This document shows positions 17,022-27,536 of a stretch of DNA of 64,000 nucleotides, one piece after another. The stretch covers positions 62,001 through 126,000 of the forward strand of contig NZ_JAGSPD010000008.1 in NCBI RefSeq assembly GCF_019203985.1. Reading direction: 5' to 3'. Both the position numbers and the translations under genes were made by a program. This DNA is from Winogradskyella luteola (GTDB lineage: Bacteria > Bacteroidota > Bacteroidia > Flavobacteriales > Flavobacteriaceae). Position 1 is the first letter of the stretch; every line of letters starts with the position of its first letter. The notes beneath the pieces were generated by a model, which saw only the letters and a program-made list of their open reading frames with translations, was not told the origin of the DNA and did no database searches.

Positions 17022-17029
17022 CAAATTTA
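17022..17029 (-). promoter_or_regulatory. Promoter -7 box of sodA
   Basis: The minus strand reads TAAATTTG, a perfect TAnnTTTG box, predicting a ~32-nt leader. No TTG at standard spacing. Confidence 0.55.
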
Positions 17030-17034
17030 CAATT

Positions 17035-20000
17035 TTGAAAACAAGATTTTCTAAATTAATTATTAAGATTCCCTATTTTGGTATAAAATTTATCTTTTTG
17101 CAAAATTCAACCTTTAAAATATATAATGCTTCTGCAGGCAGTGGCAAGACATTTACACTAGCGAAATCTTACATTAAGATATTGGTTGCTGCTAAGAACT
17201 ATGATCATTTTAAATCTATTCTTGCAATAACATTTACTAATAAAGCGGTTGGGGAAATGAAAGAGCGTATTATTAGTATGCTGAAGCTGTTTTCTTCTGA
17301 AGAAGGCCTTAAGGATCCTCACCCTATGTTTGATGCCATTTGCGAAGAACTTTCAATTTCTTCAGAAAATCTTCATAATAAATCCAAGTATATTCTAAAG
17401 CACATTATCCATAATTACGGTGCTTTTGATATTTCTACGATTGATGGTTTTACACATCGTGTCATTAGAACCTTTGCACACGATTTGCAACTGTCTGTAA
17501 ACTTTGAGGTAGAAATGGACCAAGAACGTTTGCTAAACGAAGCTGTTGATAGCTTAATAGCTAAAGCAGGAAGTGATACGCAACTTACCAATATACTTGT
17601 GGATTTTGCTATTGAAAAAGCAGATGATGACAAAAGCTGGGATATCAGTTACGACTTTAATAAAATTGCAAAACTTCTGGTCAGTGAAAATGATTTACCA
17701 GCAATTGAAACTTTAAAGGATAAAACACTTGAGGATTTTAAACAATTAAAACAGCAATTAGTAAGTGATGTTAAAACGCTTGAAACTGAGATTGCTAAAA
17801 TCGCAAATGATGTATTAGCACTAATTGAGGAATGCGGTTTGCAATTTGATGATTTCAATAGAAAATCGCTTCCTAACCATTTTAATAACCTGAGACAAAA
17901 CAAAATCAATATTAATTTTGATACTACTTGGCAAGACGATTTGGTTGAGGGCAATACACTTTATCCAAAGCGAGTTACGGATACTATAGCATCGACTATT
18001 GAAAGTATTCAGCCAAATTTGACCAAAGCATTTCTAAGAACCAAAGCTTTGGTTTATGAACTTAAACTAAAAAAGGGCTTTTATAAAAATGTCACACCAC
18101 TTTCGGTTTTAAATGCAATTCAGAATGAATTAAGTATACTAAAGGAAGAAGAAAACAAAATGCTCATTTCTGAGTTCAATAAAATTATCAGTACAGAAAT
18201 AAAAGACCAACCTACACCATTTATTTACGAACGTTTGGGGGAGAAGTTTAAGCATTATTTTATAGATGAATTTCAGGACACATCAAAAATGCAGTGGGAA
18301 AATTTAATACCGCTTTTAGACAATGCCTTATCCGCTTCAAATGGTTCTGCCATGATAGTTGGTGATGCTAAGCAGGCCATTTATAGATGGCGAGGCGGCC
18401 AGGCTGAACAGTTTATAGACCTTTATAACAAAGCACAAAATCCATTTCAGGTAGAGGCAGAAGTACTGACGCTCGATACCAATTACAGAAGCGCAAAAGA
18501 AATTATAAGTTTTAACAATAGGTTCTTTGAGTATTTGGGGGGAAATTATTTTAACAATGCCAATTACGCAAGACTTTATGAGACTGCAAATCAAAATAAA
18601 AAAAAGGATATAGAAGGCTATGTCAACCTAACATTTTTAGACCTTCAAAAAGATGATGATAGTATTGAGATCTATACTTCTAAAGTTTTTGAGACTATAA
18701 AAGAATGTCAAGAAAACGGTTTTACTTTAAGTGATATTTGTGTTATAGTTAGAAAACGAAAAGAAGGTGTCGCTGTCGCCAATTACCTAAGTGAAAATGG
18801 TATTAAAATTACCTCTTCCGAAACGTTACTTCTAAAGAATTCCGATAAAATTAATTTTATCGATTCGTTTTTAAAACTATTGATTCAGCCCAATAGTGAT
18901 TCTTTAAAAGTTGAAGTTTTAACATTTTTGGCGAATAGAAACAAGATTGAAGATAAGCATGCCTTTTTTACAACACATCTTAAGGCTGATCTTAATGATA
19001 TGTTCGAAAGTCTAAGAGCTATAAATATAGCCATTGATAAAAATGAATTACTTCGCTTATCGCTTTACGAACTTGTTGAACACCTTTTAAGGGTTTTTAA
19101 TCTCCACAATATTTCTGACGCTTATCTTCAGTTTTACATGGATGTTGTTTTAGAATTCACCCAAAAGCAAAATTCAGATTTAGCGGCTTTTTTAGAGTAT
19201 TTTGAAAAGAAAAAAGATAGTCTAAGTGTTGTTTCTCCAAACAATATAAATGCGGTAAAAATAATGACCATTCATAAGTCTAAAGGATTAGAGTTTCCGA
19301 TTGTAATTTTTCCTTTTGCAGACCTCAATATTTATAGGGAATTAGACCCTAAAGTCTGGTTTCCTGTTGAAAAAAGCACACATCAAAATTTTGAAAATTT
19401 ACTTCTTAATTATAATAAAGACATAGAACATTTTGGTGTAATCGGAGAGGATATTTATAATGAGCATCAATCTCAATTAGAATTAGATAATATTAACTTG
19501 CTATATGTTACCTTGACAAGAGCTATTGAGCGACTTTATATTATTTCAAAAAAGGATATAAGTTCTAAAGGAGTAGCCAATACCAGTACATACTCTGGAA
19601 TGTTTATTTCTTACCTACAAGATATTGGTAAATGGACAGATGACCAACTAACTTACAGTTTTGGTAAGCTGACCTCAAGACAATCTGTATCAGAAAAAGA
19701 ACAGATTTCTGAAACGCTAAAACTCATTTCCGTGCCTAAGGAAGATCATAATCTAAGTATTATTACAAAATCTGGTCTGCTATGGGACACCAAGCAAGAA
19801 AGGGCAATTGAGCGTGGTAATTTGGTGCATCTCATTCTATCAAAGATTAAAACTATTGAGGATGTCGATTTTGCGTTTAATGATTTAATTGTTTTGGGCG
19901 AGATTTCAAAAGACAAGATTGAGGAACTAAAGTTGTTGGTATTAATGGTATTGGAACACCCAAAACTAAAGCCTTATTTTAAAGATTATTTCAAAATCTA

Positions 20001-20229
20001 TAATGAAAGAGATATCATTACCAATACGGGGCAACTTTTAAGACCAGATCGCTTAAATGTCAATTCAAATAATGAAGCTGTAATTATAGATTATAAAACG
20101 GGTGAACACAAATCGTCACATAAATTACAGCTTAATGATTACGAAGCTGTTTTAAATGAAATGAACCTCAATGTCACGGATAAAATTTTGGTTTACATAA
20201 ATGATACTGTTGATGTTATTGAAGTCTAA
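17035..20229 (+). CDS. UvrD/RecB-type helicase-nuclease (AddA-like)
   Basis: About 1,060 residues with every SF1 motif: Walker A NASAGSGKTFTLAK, motif II FIDEFQDTSKMQW, motif III VGDAKQAIYRWRGG, LDTNYRSAKEI, MTIHKSKGLEFPIVI, and LLYVTLTRAIERLYI. The C-terminal ~120 residues form a PD-(D/E)XK nuclease (RPDRLNV, IIDYKTGE). It should process double-strand ends for recombination. The family normally starts about ten residues before Walker A, so the TTG at 17098 (LQNSTFKIYNASAG) may be the true start instead of the ATG at 17035. Its likely partner nuclease is encoded at 23046-25805. Confidence 0.9.
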   Translation: MKTRFSKLIIKIPYFGIKFIFLQNSTFKIYNASAGSGKTFTLAKSYIKILVAAKNYDHFKSILAITFTNKAVGEMKERIISMLKLFSSEEGLKDPHPMFDAICEELSISSENLHNKSKYILKHIIHNYGAFDISTIDGFTHRVIRTFAHDLQLSVNFEVEMDQERLLNEAVDSLIAKAGSDTQLTNILVDFAIEKADDDKSWDISYDFNKIAKLLVSENDLPAIETLKDKTLEDFKQLKQQLVSDVKTLETEIAKIANDVLALIEECGLQFDDFNRKSLPNHFNNLRQNKININFDTTWQDDLVEGNTLYPKRVTDTIASTIESIQPNLTKAFLRTKALVYELKLKKGFYKNVTPLSVLNAIQNELSILKEEENKMLISEFNKIISTEIKDQPTPFIYERLGEKFKHYFIDEFQDTSKMQWENLIPLLDNALSASNGSAMIVGDAKQAIYRWRGGQAEQFIDLYNKAQNPFQVEAEVLTLDTNYRSAKEIISFNNRFFEYLGGNYFNNANYARLYETANQNKKKDIEGYVNLTFLDLQKDDDSIEIYTSKVFETIKECQENGFTLSDICVIVRKRKEGVAVANYLSENGIKITSSETLLLKNSDKINFIDSFLKLLIQPNSDSLKVEVLTFLANRNKIEDKHAFFTTHLKADLNDMFESLRAINIAIDKNELLRLSLYELVEHLLRVFNLHNISDAYLQFYMDVVLEFTQKQNSDLAAFLEYFEKKKDSLSVVSPNNINAVKIMTIHKSKGLEFPIVIFPFADLNIYRELDPKVWFPVEKSTHQNFENLLLNYNKDIEHFGVIGEDIYNEHQSQLELDNINLLYVTLTRAIERLYIISKKDISSKGVANTSTYSGMFISYLQDIGKWTDDQLTYSFGKLTSRQSVSEKEQISETLKLISVPKEDHNLSIITKSGLLWDTKQERAIERGNLVHLILSKIKTIEDVDFAFNDLIVLGEISKDKIEELKLLVLMVLEHPKLKPYFKDYFKIYNERDIITNTGQLLRPDRLNVNSNNEAVIIDYKTGEHKSSHKLQLNDYEAVLNEMNLNVTDKILVYINDTVDVIEV

Positions 20230-20248
20230 TTTTTACATAGTATCTTTG
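20219..20248 (+). promoter_or_regulatory. Promoter of kbl
   Basis: TTG (20219-20221), a 19-bp spacer, then TATCTTTG (20241-20248). It overlaps the 3' end of the helicase gene and leaves a ~15-nt leader before kbl. Confidence 0.65.
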
Positions 20249-20268
20249 TTGTAATTAACACAAAAACT

Positions 20269-21462
20269 ATGTACGGAAACATAAAAACACATCTTCAGCA
20301 AGAAATAGAATCCATTAAAAAAGCGGGTCTTTTTAAAGAGGAGCGTATCATTACCTCACCACAAGGCGCAGAAATTACATTAAGTACAGGGCAACAAGTT
20401 TTAAACTTTTGTGCCAATAATTATTTAGGATTGTCATCACATCCTGATGTCATACAAGCAGCAAAGGATACTATGGATTCCCATGGTTTTGGCATGTCTT
20501 CTGTGCGTTTTATTTGTGGAACACAAGATATTCACAAGGAATTAGAACAAAAGATTGCTGATTTCTATGGCACCGAAGACACTATACTATATGCAGCAGC
20601 TTTTGATGCAAATGGGGGCGTTTTTGAGCCTTTATTGACTAAAGAAGATGCCATTATATCAGATTCACTAAATCATGCTTCAATTATAGATGGGGTGAGG
20701 TTATGTAAAGCAGATCGGTATCGATATCGAAATAATGACATGGCAGATTTAGAGAAGCAACTTATTGCTGCTAACGAAAATGGAGCACGTTTTAAAATAA
20801 TAGTTACAGATGGCGTGTTCTCCATGGACGGTTTAGTTGCTCCTTTAGATAAGATATGTGACCTGGCTGATAAATATGATGCTATGGTTATGATTGACGA
20901 ATGCCATGCCACAGGCTTTATTGGTGAGACAGGCATTGGCACATTAGAAGAAAAAGGAGTTTTGGGGAGAATTGACATTATCACTGGTACTTTAGGTAAG
21001 GCTATGGGCGGTGCCATGGGCGGTTATACTACTGCAAAAAAAGAAATTATTGAAATACTACGTCAACGCTCTAGACCTTATTTGTTTTCAAATTCTTTAG
21101 CACCTGCAATAGTAGGAGCATCCATTAAGGTTTTTGATATGCTCAAAAACGATACTTCACTAAGAGATAAAGTAGATTGGAACACAAAATATTTCAAAAA
21201 AGGAATGAAAGATGCTGGTTTTGATATCGTTGACGGCGACTCTGCAATTGTCCCGGTGATGCTGTACGATGCCAAACTATCTCAAACCATGGCAAACATG
21301 TTATTGGACGAAGGAGTTTATGTGATAGGTTTCTTTTACCCAGTAGTGCCAAAAGAAAAAGCAAGGATTAGAGTACAGTTATCTGCGGCCCACAATAAGG
21401 ATCAATTAGATAAAGCTATTTCAGCCTTTATTAAGGTGGGCAAAACTCTAGAAATTATTTAA
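20269..21462 (+). CDS. kbl: Glycine C-acetyltransferase (2-amino-3-ketobutyrate CoA ligase)
   Basis: 397 residues, alpha-oxoamine synthase family. The PLP lysine lies in [15 protein letters not shown] near residue 244; [12 protein letters not shown] supplies the Asp and His; [14 protein letters not shown] is the family N-terminal motif. It converts 2-amino-3-oxobutyrate and CoA to glycine and acetyl-CoA in threonine breakdown. The near-relative BioF is less likely, because the sequence reads like Kbl throughout and no biotin genes are nearby. It has its own promoter. Confidence 0.93.
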   Translation: MYGNIKTHLQQEIESIKKAGLFKEERIITSPQGAEITLSTGQQVLNFCANNYLGLSSHPDVIQAAKDTMDSHGFGMSSVRFICGTQDIHKELEQKIADFYGTEDTILYAAAFDANGGVFEPLLTKEDAIISDSLNHASIIDGVRLCKADRYRYRNNDMADLEKQLIAANENGARFKIIVTDGVFSMDGLVAPLDKICDLADKYDAMVMIDECHATGFIGETGIGTLEEKGVLGRIDIITGTLGKAMGGAMGGYTTAKKEIIEILRQRSRPYLFSNSLAPAIVGASIKVFDMLKNDTSLRDKVDWNTKYFKKGMKDAGFDIVDGDSAIVPVMLYDAKLSQTMANMLLDEGVYVIGFFYPVVPKEKARIRVQLSAAHNKDQLDKAISAFIKVGKTLEII

Positions 21463-21508
21463 AATGGTTACAAACTCGCTATTTTAGGGCGATATAACAA
21501 TATTTTTA

Positions 21509-21549
21509 TATATTTGTCTTTGTTAATAATATATAACAACTTACATTTG
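21509..21549 (+). promoter_or_regulatory. Two tandem promoters of the OmpA/TSP3 gene
   Basis: P1: TATATTTG at 21509-21516. P2: TTTG at 21519-21522, a 19-bp spacer, then TACATTTG at 21542-21549. Two perfect -7 boxes fit a highly expressed outer-membrane protein. P2 gives a ~31-nt leader. Confidence 0.6.
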
Positions 21550-21586
21550 CCAACAATTAACACTTAAAATTAAAATTAATTAGAAT

Positions 21587-22984
21587 ATGAAAAATCTTAG
21601 CAGATTACTTTTTGTCGCAGTGCTTCTTATGAGTTTTAGCACTACACATGGTCAAGACAAGAACAATCCATGGGCTATAACAATTGGAGTCAACGCAGTT
21701 GATCCTTATCCAGTTGGAGAAGATGCGCCTCAAGGAGATTACTTTGACGAATTCTTTAACGTGAAAGATCATTGGAATATTATACCTTCACTTTCAACAT
21801 TATCTGTATCGAGATACTTAAGTGATGGTTTTACTTTTACTGCTACTGGTTCGTTTAATAGAATAGACAAATTTGGTACCAACTTAAACCCAGATGGAAC
21901 TGAAGCAGGAACAAATGAAGTTGATGATTTAACTTATTATGGTGTTGATGGTAGAGTGTCTTACAGTTTTATGAATTTAATAAACTCTAAAAGAATAGAT
22001 CCTTCTTTAGGTGTTGGTGGTGGTTACACTTGGTTAGATGATATTGGTGCTGGTACACTTAATGGATCTGTAGGTCTTACATATTGGTTCAGTGAGAAAA
22101 TTGGACTTAATGCACAATCTACTTACAAGCATGCTTTCGAAGATTATTTGCCTAAGCATTTCCAACACTCTGTTGGTGTAACATTTAAGTTTGGTGGAAC
22201 TGACACTGATGGTGATGGTATCTACGACCAAGATGATGCTTGTCCAGAAGAAGCTGGTTTAGAAATTTTTAACGGATGTCCAGATTCTGATAACGATGGT
22301 ATCCAAGATTCTAAAGATGATTGCCCTAACACTGCTGGTTTAGCTGAGTTCAATGGTTGCCCTGATGGTGATGGTGATGGTGTTATGGATAAAGATGATA
22401 AGTGTCCAACTGTTGCTGGTTTAAAATCTCTAATGGGATGTCCAGATGCTGATGGTGACGGTGTTGCTGATGGTGATGATAACTGTCCTAACGAAGCAGG
22501 TCCTGCTGCAAATAACGGTTGCCCTTGGCCAGATACCGACGGTGATGGTATATTAGACAAAGATGATAAGTGTCCTAACGAAGCTGGTACAGCTGCAAAT
22601 AATGGTTGTCCAGAGGTTAAGCCTACTGCTGAGGTTATGGAAACTTTAAATAGCTATGCAAGAACTATCTTATTCGATACTGGTAAAGCATCTTTCAAGA
22701 AAGAAACGGATCAAGTATTACAAGCAATGGTAGCCATCTTTAAAGAATATCCAAAAGCTGATTTTGCAATCGAAGGTCACACTGATAGTGTAGGTTCTAA
22801 ATCAATGAATCAAGCTTTATCTGACAGACGTGCTAATGCAGTAAGAGATTATCTAATTGCTAATGGTATTTCTGCAGACAGGTTGACTGCTAAGGGATAT
22901 GGTGAAGATAGCCCTATCGCTTCTAATAATACTAGAGCTGGTAGAAAAGAAAACAGACGTGTAGAGGTTAAGTTGAAAAACTAA
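21587..22984 (+). CDS. OmpA family outer-membrane protein with thrombospondin type 3 repeats
   Basis: 465 residues. Signal peptide to about residue 23 (STTHGQ), then a beta-barrel of about 180 residues. A calcium-binding linker with about five thrombospondin type 3 repeats follows ([15 protein letters not shown], then repeated DGDGVxDxDDxCP), with paired cysteines. The C-terminal OmpA domain (about 350-465; [40 protein letters not shown]) binds peptidoglycan. It is probably an abundant structural outer-membrane protein. It sits between the two nuclease genes with its own promoters and terminator. Confidence 0.94.
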   Translation: MKNLSRLLFVAVLLMSFSTTHGQDKNNPWAITIGVNAVDPYPVGEDAPQGDYFDEFFNVKDHWNIIPSLSTLSVSRYLSDGFTFTATGSFNRIDKFGTNLNPDGTEAGTNEVDDLTYYGVDGRVSYSFMNLINSKRIDPSLGVGGGYTWLDDIGAGTLNGSVGLTYWFSEKIGLNAQSTYKHAFEDYLPKHFQHSVGVTFKFGGTDTDGDGIYDQDDACPEEAGLEIFNGCPDSDNDGIQDSKDDCPNTAGLAEFNGCPDGDGDGVMDKDDKCPTVAGLKSLMGCPDADGDGVADGDDNCPNEAGPAANNGCPWPDTDGDGILDKDDKCPNEAGTAANNGCPEVKPTAEVMETLNSYARTILFDTGKASFKKETDQVLQAMVAIFKEYPKADFAIEGHTDSVGSKSMNQALSDRRANAVRDYLIANGISADRLTAKGYGEDSPIASNNTRAGRKENRRVEVKLKN

Positions 22985-23009
22985 AACATCTCAAAATAGA
23001 TACTAAAAA

Positions 23010-23034
23010 CGCTCCGAATTTCGGAGCGTTTTTT
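23010..23034 (+). terminator. Terminator after the OmpA/TSP3 gene
   Basis: CGCTCCG (23010-23016) pairs with CGGAGCG (23022-23028), followed by six T. The next gene starts only 12 bp later. Confidence 0.88.
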
Positions 23035-23045
23035 ATTTTTATAAA

Positions 23046-25805
23046 ATGATAAGTTTTATAAAAACTGTATTAGTAGATTTAAATGAAAAAGGATCTAAAC
23101 TCGAAGATTTGCACTTTATACTACCCAGCAAGCGTGCAGGTGTTTTTTTAAAACATCAACTTTCAACAGTGTTAGAGAATCCTATTTTCTCACCTCAAAT
23201 TCTTAGTATAGAAGAGTTTGTCGAAGATCTTTCTGGTCTCCAAAAGCTTTCAAATGCCGATTTACTTTTTAGGTTTTACGATTCGTACCAAACTTTAACA
23301 CCAAAAAAGAGCCAAGAATCTTTCGAATCGTTTTCTAAGTGGGCACAAATGTTGTTGCAAGATTTTAACGAGATTGATCGTTTTCTTGTGCCTCAGGAGC
23401 ATATATTCGATTATTTACATGCTATTAAAGAACTTAATCATTGGTCTTTAGAAGGTGAGCAAACGGACTTAATAAAGAAGCACTTAAAATTTTGGGGTCG
23501 ACTTAAGGAATACTATCTAAGGTTTACAGAACATTTATTACAATCCAAAGAAGGTTACCAAGGCTTAATTTATAGGGAAGCTGCCGATAACTTAGAGGCT
23601 TATATCGAAAGTAATAGTGATAAACATCATATCTTTTTGGGTTTCAATGCCCTTAATACCTCAGAATCACAAATTATCCAAGGCTTATTACAAAGTGATT
23701 TAGCTGAAATTTACTGGGATATAGATGAGATATTTATTGATGATGATATACATAATGCTGGCTTGTTTACAAGAGCTCACAGAAACCGTTGGAATTATTT
23801 TAAAAAGCAACCTTTTAATTGGGTAACATCGCATTATAGCAAATCTAAAAACATACAAGTTGTGGGTATTCCTAAACTTGTAGGTCAAGCAAAATATATA
23901 GGTCAACTATTGGGGAATATTAGTTTGCACAATAAAGATCTTAAGAGCGTCGCTATTGTTTTAGGAGAAGAAGACCTTTTAATGCCTGTGCTAAACTCAA
24001 TTCCTAAAAGTATAACGCATCTTAATATAACTATGGGTTTACCATTAAATTTGGTGCCTTTGGCGTCGTTATTTGAAAAGCTTTTTTCTATTCATAGACA
24101 TGACACTGATAAATTTTATTTTAAAGATGTTATAGACGTTATTTCTCACCCATCTGTTTATAATTTATTTAAAACAAGTCAGGGAAACTCATCTAGTACG
24201 ATAGTAGAGTACATTCAAAAGAATAACCTAGTTTATGTTACAGCTGAAGAAATAAAACGGATTACAAAGACTTCTAACGAGCTTATAGAGTTACTGTTTA
24301 AATCTTGGGGAGATAACCCTAAAGTTGCTTTAACTAATTGCTTAAACCTTATCTTAGGCATTAAGAGGCATCTAAGCGAAAACAAAAGTTTTAACCGTTT
24401 GGAGTTAGAATATTTATACAGATTTAATAGCCTATTCAATCAATTATTAGAGTTAAACGAGAATTACAGCTACCTCAGTTCAATTGCCTCAACATATAGT
24501 ATTTACAAAGAGCTATTAAGTGTTGAAACTCTAGATTTTAAAGGAGAACCACTCGAGGGTCTTCAGGTTATGGGGATGCTAGAGTCTCGTGTTTTAGATT
24601 TTGAAACCGTCATTATAAGTTCTGTAAATGAAGGTATACTTCCTTCAGGAAAAACCAATAATTCATTTATTCCTTTCGATGTAAAAGTTGAAAATAACTT
24701 ACCCACTTTTAAGGAAAAAGATGCTGTTTATGCCTATCATTTTTTTAGATTATTGCAACGTGCCAAAAATGTTTATATACTTTACAATACTGAAGTTGAT
24801 GCCTTAAAAGGTGGTGAGAAAAGTAGGTTTATAACACAACTGGAAATAGAAGGCATACACAATATAAAGCAATTTATAATTTCACAAGAAGTTCCCGTTA
24901 TTGAAAATAAATTACAATATATTTCTAAAACTGAAACTGTATTAGATAAGCTAAAAGAATTGTCCACAAAAGGGTTTTCGCCTTCTTCTTTGTCTAACTA
25001 CATTCGAAATCCCATTGATTTTTATTATGAGAAAATACTTGGAATTAAAGACTTTGAAGCTGTTGAAGAGAATATTGCCGCTAATACTCTAGGATCTGTA
25101 ATCCATAATACGCTAGAAGATTTTTACAAACCATTAGAGGATAATTTATTAACGCTAGAACATCTTAATACTTTTAAATCTGAGATTGAAAAAACAGTAA
25201 CAAAACATTTTAAAAGTTTATATAAAGATGGGGATTTCACAAGAGGTAAAAACCTAATTATTTTTGAAATTGCCCAACGCTATATTTCTAATTTTCTTAA
25301 TTCTGAAATTGAAAGTCTTAACTCAGGAAATGAAATAAAAATTATAACTATTGAGGGCGATACAACTATAGAATTAAAAATTGAAGACCTCGATTATAAT
25401 GTTAAAATTACTGGGAAAGTCGATAGAGTAGACCAATTAAATGGCGTTACACGTGTAATTGATTATAAATCCGGAAAAGTTGAACAAAACAAAGTCGAAC
25501 TTGTTAATTGGGAAGATTTAACCACAGATTATAATAAATACAGCAAATCCTTTCAAGTGCTTTGTTACGCTTATATGATGTATCAAAAAAGACAGATTAA
25601 CTTACCTGTTGAGGCTGGTATTATTTCATTTAAAAATCTCAATGCTGGATTTTTAAAATTTGGAAAAAAACCATCAGCTTTTAGCAGAACAAAAGAGCAA
25701 TTGATCACAGAAGAAATGCTTAATAATTTTGAGGTCCAACTAAAGAAGCTCATTTTAGAAATCTGTAATCCAAATATAGATTTTATCGAAAAAGAAATTG
25801 AATGA
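23046..25805 (+). CDS. PD-(D/E)XK nuclease family protein (AddB-like)
   Basis: 919 residues. The N-terminal half resembles an inactivated UvrD-type helicase (HFILPSKRAGVFLKHQL, then ESRVLDFETVIISSVNEG near 515). The C-terminus is a RecB-type nuclease: LGSVIHNTLEDFYKP, KVDRVDQLNGVTRVIDYKSGK with the Asp and DYK catalytic residues, and a QVLCYAYMM helix. The position where AddB carries its first iron-sulfur cysteine reads YIRNPIDFYYE (Asn), and no C-terminal cysteine triplet is present, so the cluster appears absent. It likely acts with the AddA-like protein. It overlaps the downstream hydrolase by ATGA. Confidence 0.85.
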   Translation: MISFIKTVLVDLNEKGSKLEDLHFILPSKRAGVFLKHQLSTVLENPIFSPQILSIEEFVEDLSGLQKLSNADLLFRFYDSYQTLTPKKSQESFESFSKWAQMLLQDFNEIDRFLVPQEHIFDYLHAIKELNHWSLEGEQTDLIKKHLKFWGRLKEYYLRFTEHLLQSKEGYQGLIYREAADNLEAYIESNSDKHHIFLGFNALNTSESQIIQGLLQSDLAEIYWDIDEIFIDDDIHNAGLFTRAHRNRWNYFKKQPFNWVTSHYSKSKNIQVVGIPKLVGQAKYIGQLLGNISLHNKDLKSVAIVLGEEDLLMPVLNSIPKSITHLNITMGLPLNLVPLASLFEKLFSIHRHDTDKFYFKDVIDVISHPSVYNLFKTSQGNSSSTIVEYIQKNNLVYVTAEEIKRITKTSNELIELLFKSWGDNPKVALTNCLNLILGIKRHLSENKSFNRLELEYLYRFNSLFNQLLELNENYSYLSSIASTYSIYKELLSVETLDFKGEPLEGLQVMGMLESRVLDFETVIISSVNEGILPSGKTNNSFIPFDVKVENNLPTFKEKDAVYAYHFFRLLQRAKNVYILYNTEVDALKGGEKSRFITQLEIEGIHNIKQFIISQEVPVIENKLQYISKTETVLDKLKELSTKGFSPSSLSNYIRNPIDFYYEKILGIKDFEAVEENIAANTLGSVIHNTLEDFYKPLEDNLLTLEHLNTFKSEIEKTVTKHFKSLYKDGDFTRGKNLIIFEIAQRYISNFLNSEIESLNSGNEIKIITIEGDTTIELKIEDLDYNVKITGKVDRVDQLNGVTRVIDYKSGKVEQNKVELVNWEDLTTDYNKYSKSFQVLCYAYMMYQKRQINLPVEAGIISFKNLNAGFLKFGKKPSAFSRTKEQLITEEMLNNFEVQLKKLILEICNPNIDFIEKEIE

Positions 25806-26647
25806 TACGAAAAGAAAAAAATATTATACTAAAAAGACAAGATAAAAAACCCATTCTTATAGATGCGTTTTATTCAGAATATAAATCCAATCAACCTACA
25901 GTGATTTTTTGTCATGGCTACAAAGGTTTTAAAGATTGGGGAGCATGGAATCTTTTGGCAGAATCTATTGCTAAAGTTGGGTGTTGCTTTATAAAATTTA
26001 ATTTCTCGCATAATGGAGGTACAATGGAAGACCCTATAGATTTTCCAGATCTGGAGGCCTTCGGAAATAATAATTATTCAAAAGAGCTTGAGGATTTAAA
26101 TGATGTCATAGATTGGTCTCAGAATTACTATCAAAATAATTCATCAATAAACACGTCTCAGATCTGGCTAATTGGCCATAGTCGTGGTGGTGGTATTACC
26201 ATTTTAAAAGCATCGGAAGATAGTAGAATCTCTAAACTTATCACTTTAGCAAGCGTAAGCGATTTCGAAAAGCGTACTTCAACTACAGGTAATTTAGAAG
26301 ATTGGAAAAAAAATGGCGTAAAGTTTGTGCTTAATGGAAGAACAAAACAGCAAATGCCACATTATTATCAATTCTATGAAGATTTCAAAGCTAACAAGAA
26401 ACGACTAGATATAGAATCTGCTGAAAAAAGACTTACAATTCCACATCTCATCATTCATGGTGACGAGGATACTTCGGTGTCGATTAGTGAAGCAATGGAT
26501 TTAAAGAAATGGAATCCCAAAAGTCAATTAAAAATCATTGAGGGTGCTGATCATGTGTTTAATACCAAACATCCTTGGAAAGACTCTAAAATGCCAAAAG
26601 AATTAAAAGAAACAAGTCAATCAATACTGGATTTTATTTTAGGATAG
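25802..26647 (+). CDS. Alpha/beta hydrolase family protein
   Basis: 281 residues, no signal peptide. The hydrolase fold is marked by VIFCHGYKGFKDWGAWN near residue 36 (oxyanion loop), the nucleophile elbow WLIGHSRGGGIT (Ser near 127), LIIHGDEDTSVS (acid) and GADHVFNTKHP (His). Such dienelactone-hydrolase or prolyl-oligopeptidase-like esterases have diverse substrates, and none can be named here. Translation is coupled to the AddB-like gene by a 4-bp ATGA overlap. Confidence 0.9.
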   Translation: MIRKEKNIILKRQDKKPILIDAFYSEYKSNQPTVIFCHGYKGFKDWGAWNLLAESIAKVGCCFIKFNFSHNGGTMEDPIDFPDLEAFGNNNYSKELEDLNDVIDWSQNYYQNNSSINTSQIWLIGHSRGGGITILKASEDSRISKLITLASVSDFEKRTSTTGNLEDWKKNGVKFVLNGRTKQQMPHYYQFYEDFKANKKRLDIESAEKRLTIPHLIIHGDEDTSVSISEAMDLKKWNPKSQLKIIEGADHVFNTKHPWKDSKMPKELKETSQSILDFILG

Positions 26648-26660
26648 TGCCCTAAAATAA

Positions 26661-26690
26661 AAAAGCATTCTGTATATCAGAATGCTTTTT
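26661..26690. terminator. Bidirectional terminator between hydrolase gene and rplY
   Basis: A 12-bp perfect stem (26661-26672 with 26678-26689, AAAAGCATTCTG arm) with a 5-base loop and T or A tracts on both sides, between convergent genes. Confidence 0.92.
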
Positions 26691-26714
26691 GAATATTAAC
26701 AAGAAAATGTCAAT

Positions 26715-27359
26715 TTATTCTTGAGCCGTTTCAGCTGCAGGTGTTGCTCCCTCTTCAGTTGTTGTTTCTTCTCCTTCTTCTTCATCTCCTTCTTCTTCCT
26801 CATCAACAATTGCCAATCTACTACGTCTTACTTGACATACAACCGTATTGTCCGGATGGAGGAATTTATAATCTTCATTCTCTAACTCTGTGATATAAAG
26901 CTTGGTTCCAATTTTTAATGGAGTAATGTCTACTTCAATAAAATCTGGAAGCTTAGATGGTATAGCCTTTACTTTGAGTTTACGGAACGGTCTTCTTAAA
27001 TTCCCGCCGTTTCTTACACCTATTGAAGTACCTGTAACCTGTACAGGAATATCCATAGTGATCGGTTTGTTTTCAAAAATTTGATAGAAATCTATATGAA
27101 GAATTCTATCTGTTACTGGGTGAAACTGAATATCTTGCATTACAGCATTATATTCTTCTCCATTATCTAAGGCAATCACAACTGTATGCGCATTTGCGGT
27201 GTATACAAGTTTAGAGAATGCCAATTCTGGTGCAGAGAAATGTAGTGGCTTGTCTCCTCCGTATAATACGCAAGGAACCTGACCAGCATTACGTAAGGCT
27301 TTTGTTGACGTTTTGCCTACGCTTTCTCTTTGAGATCCATTGATTGTAATTGATTTCAT
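26715..27359 (-). CDS. rplY: 50S ribosomal protein L25 (CTC form)
   Basis: 214 residues, the long general-stress (CTC) form. It begins [24 protein letters not shown], with [13 protein letters not shown] and [22 protein letters not shown] as family motifs. The last ~30 residues are a Glu-rich low-complexity tail common in Bacteroidota. It binds 5S rRNA. Order prs-rplY is conserved in the phylum, with a separate promoter box upstream of each. Confidence 0.95.
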   Translation of the reverse strand: MKSITINGSQRESVGKTSTKALRNAGQVPCVLYGGDKPLHFSAPELAFSKLVYTANAHTVVIALDNGEEYNAVMQDIQFHPVTDRILHIDFYQIFENKPITMDIPVQVTGTSIGVRNGGNLRRPFRKLKVKAIPSKLPDFIEVDITPLKIGTKLYITELENEDYKFLHPDNTVVCQVRRSRLAIVDEEEEGDEEEGEETTTEEGATPAAETAQE

Positions 27360-27406
27360 TTTAGAAATTTTAGTTTATATTATTAATTACCTCATTTTGA
27401 GGGCTG

Positions 27407-27414
27407 CAAATTTA
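27407..27414 (-). promoter_or_regulatory. Promoter -7 box of rplY
   Basis: The minus strand reads TAAATTTG, a perfect TAnnTTTG, about 48 bp before the start codon. Confidence 0.5.
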
Positions 27415-27536
27415 AAAATATATTATTGAAATACTACTGTTTCTAAGCTATTTTTTGCTTGTTAACTGCCAAATAGTACTAGATGATGTTTTTTTGTTTA
27501 GTAAATAATTTTAGAAAACGGAGTCAGTGTTTCTAT

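Noticed and set aside
20269..21462. BioF instead of Kbl
   Set aside because: Same enzyme family, but the length and motif order fit Kbl and no biotin genes are adjacent.
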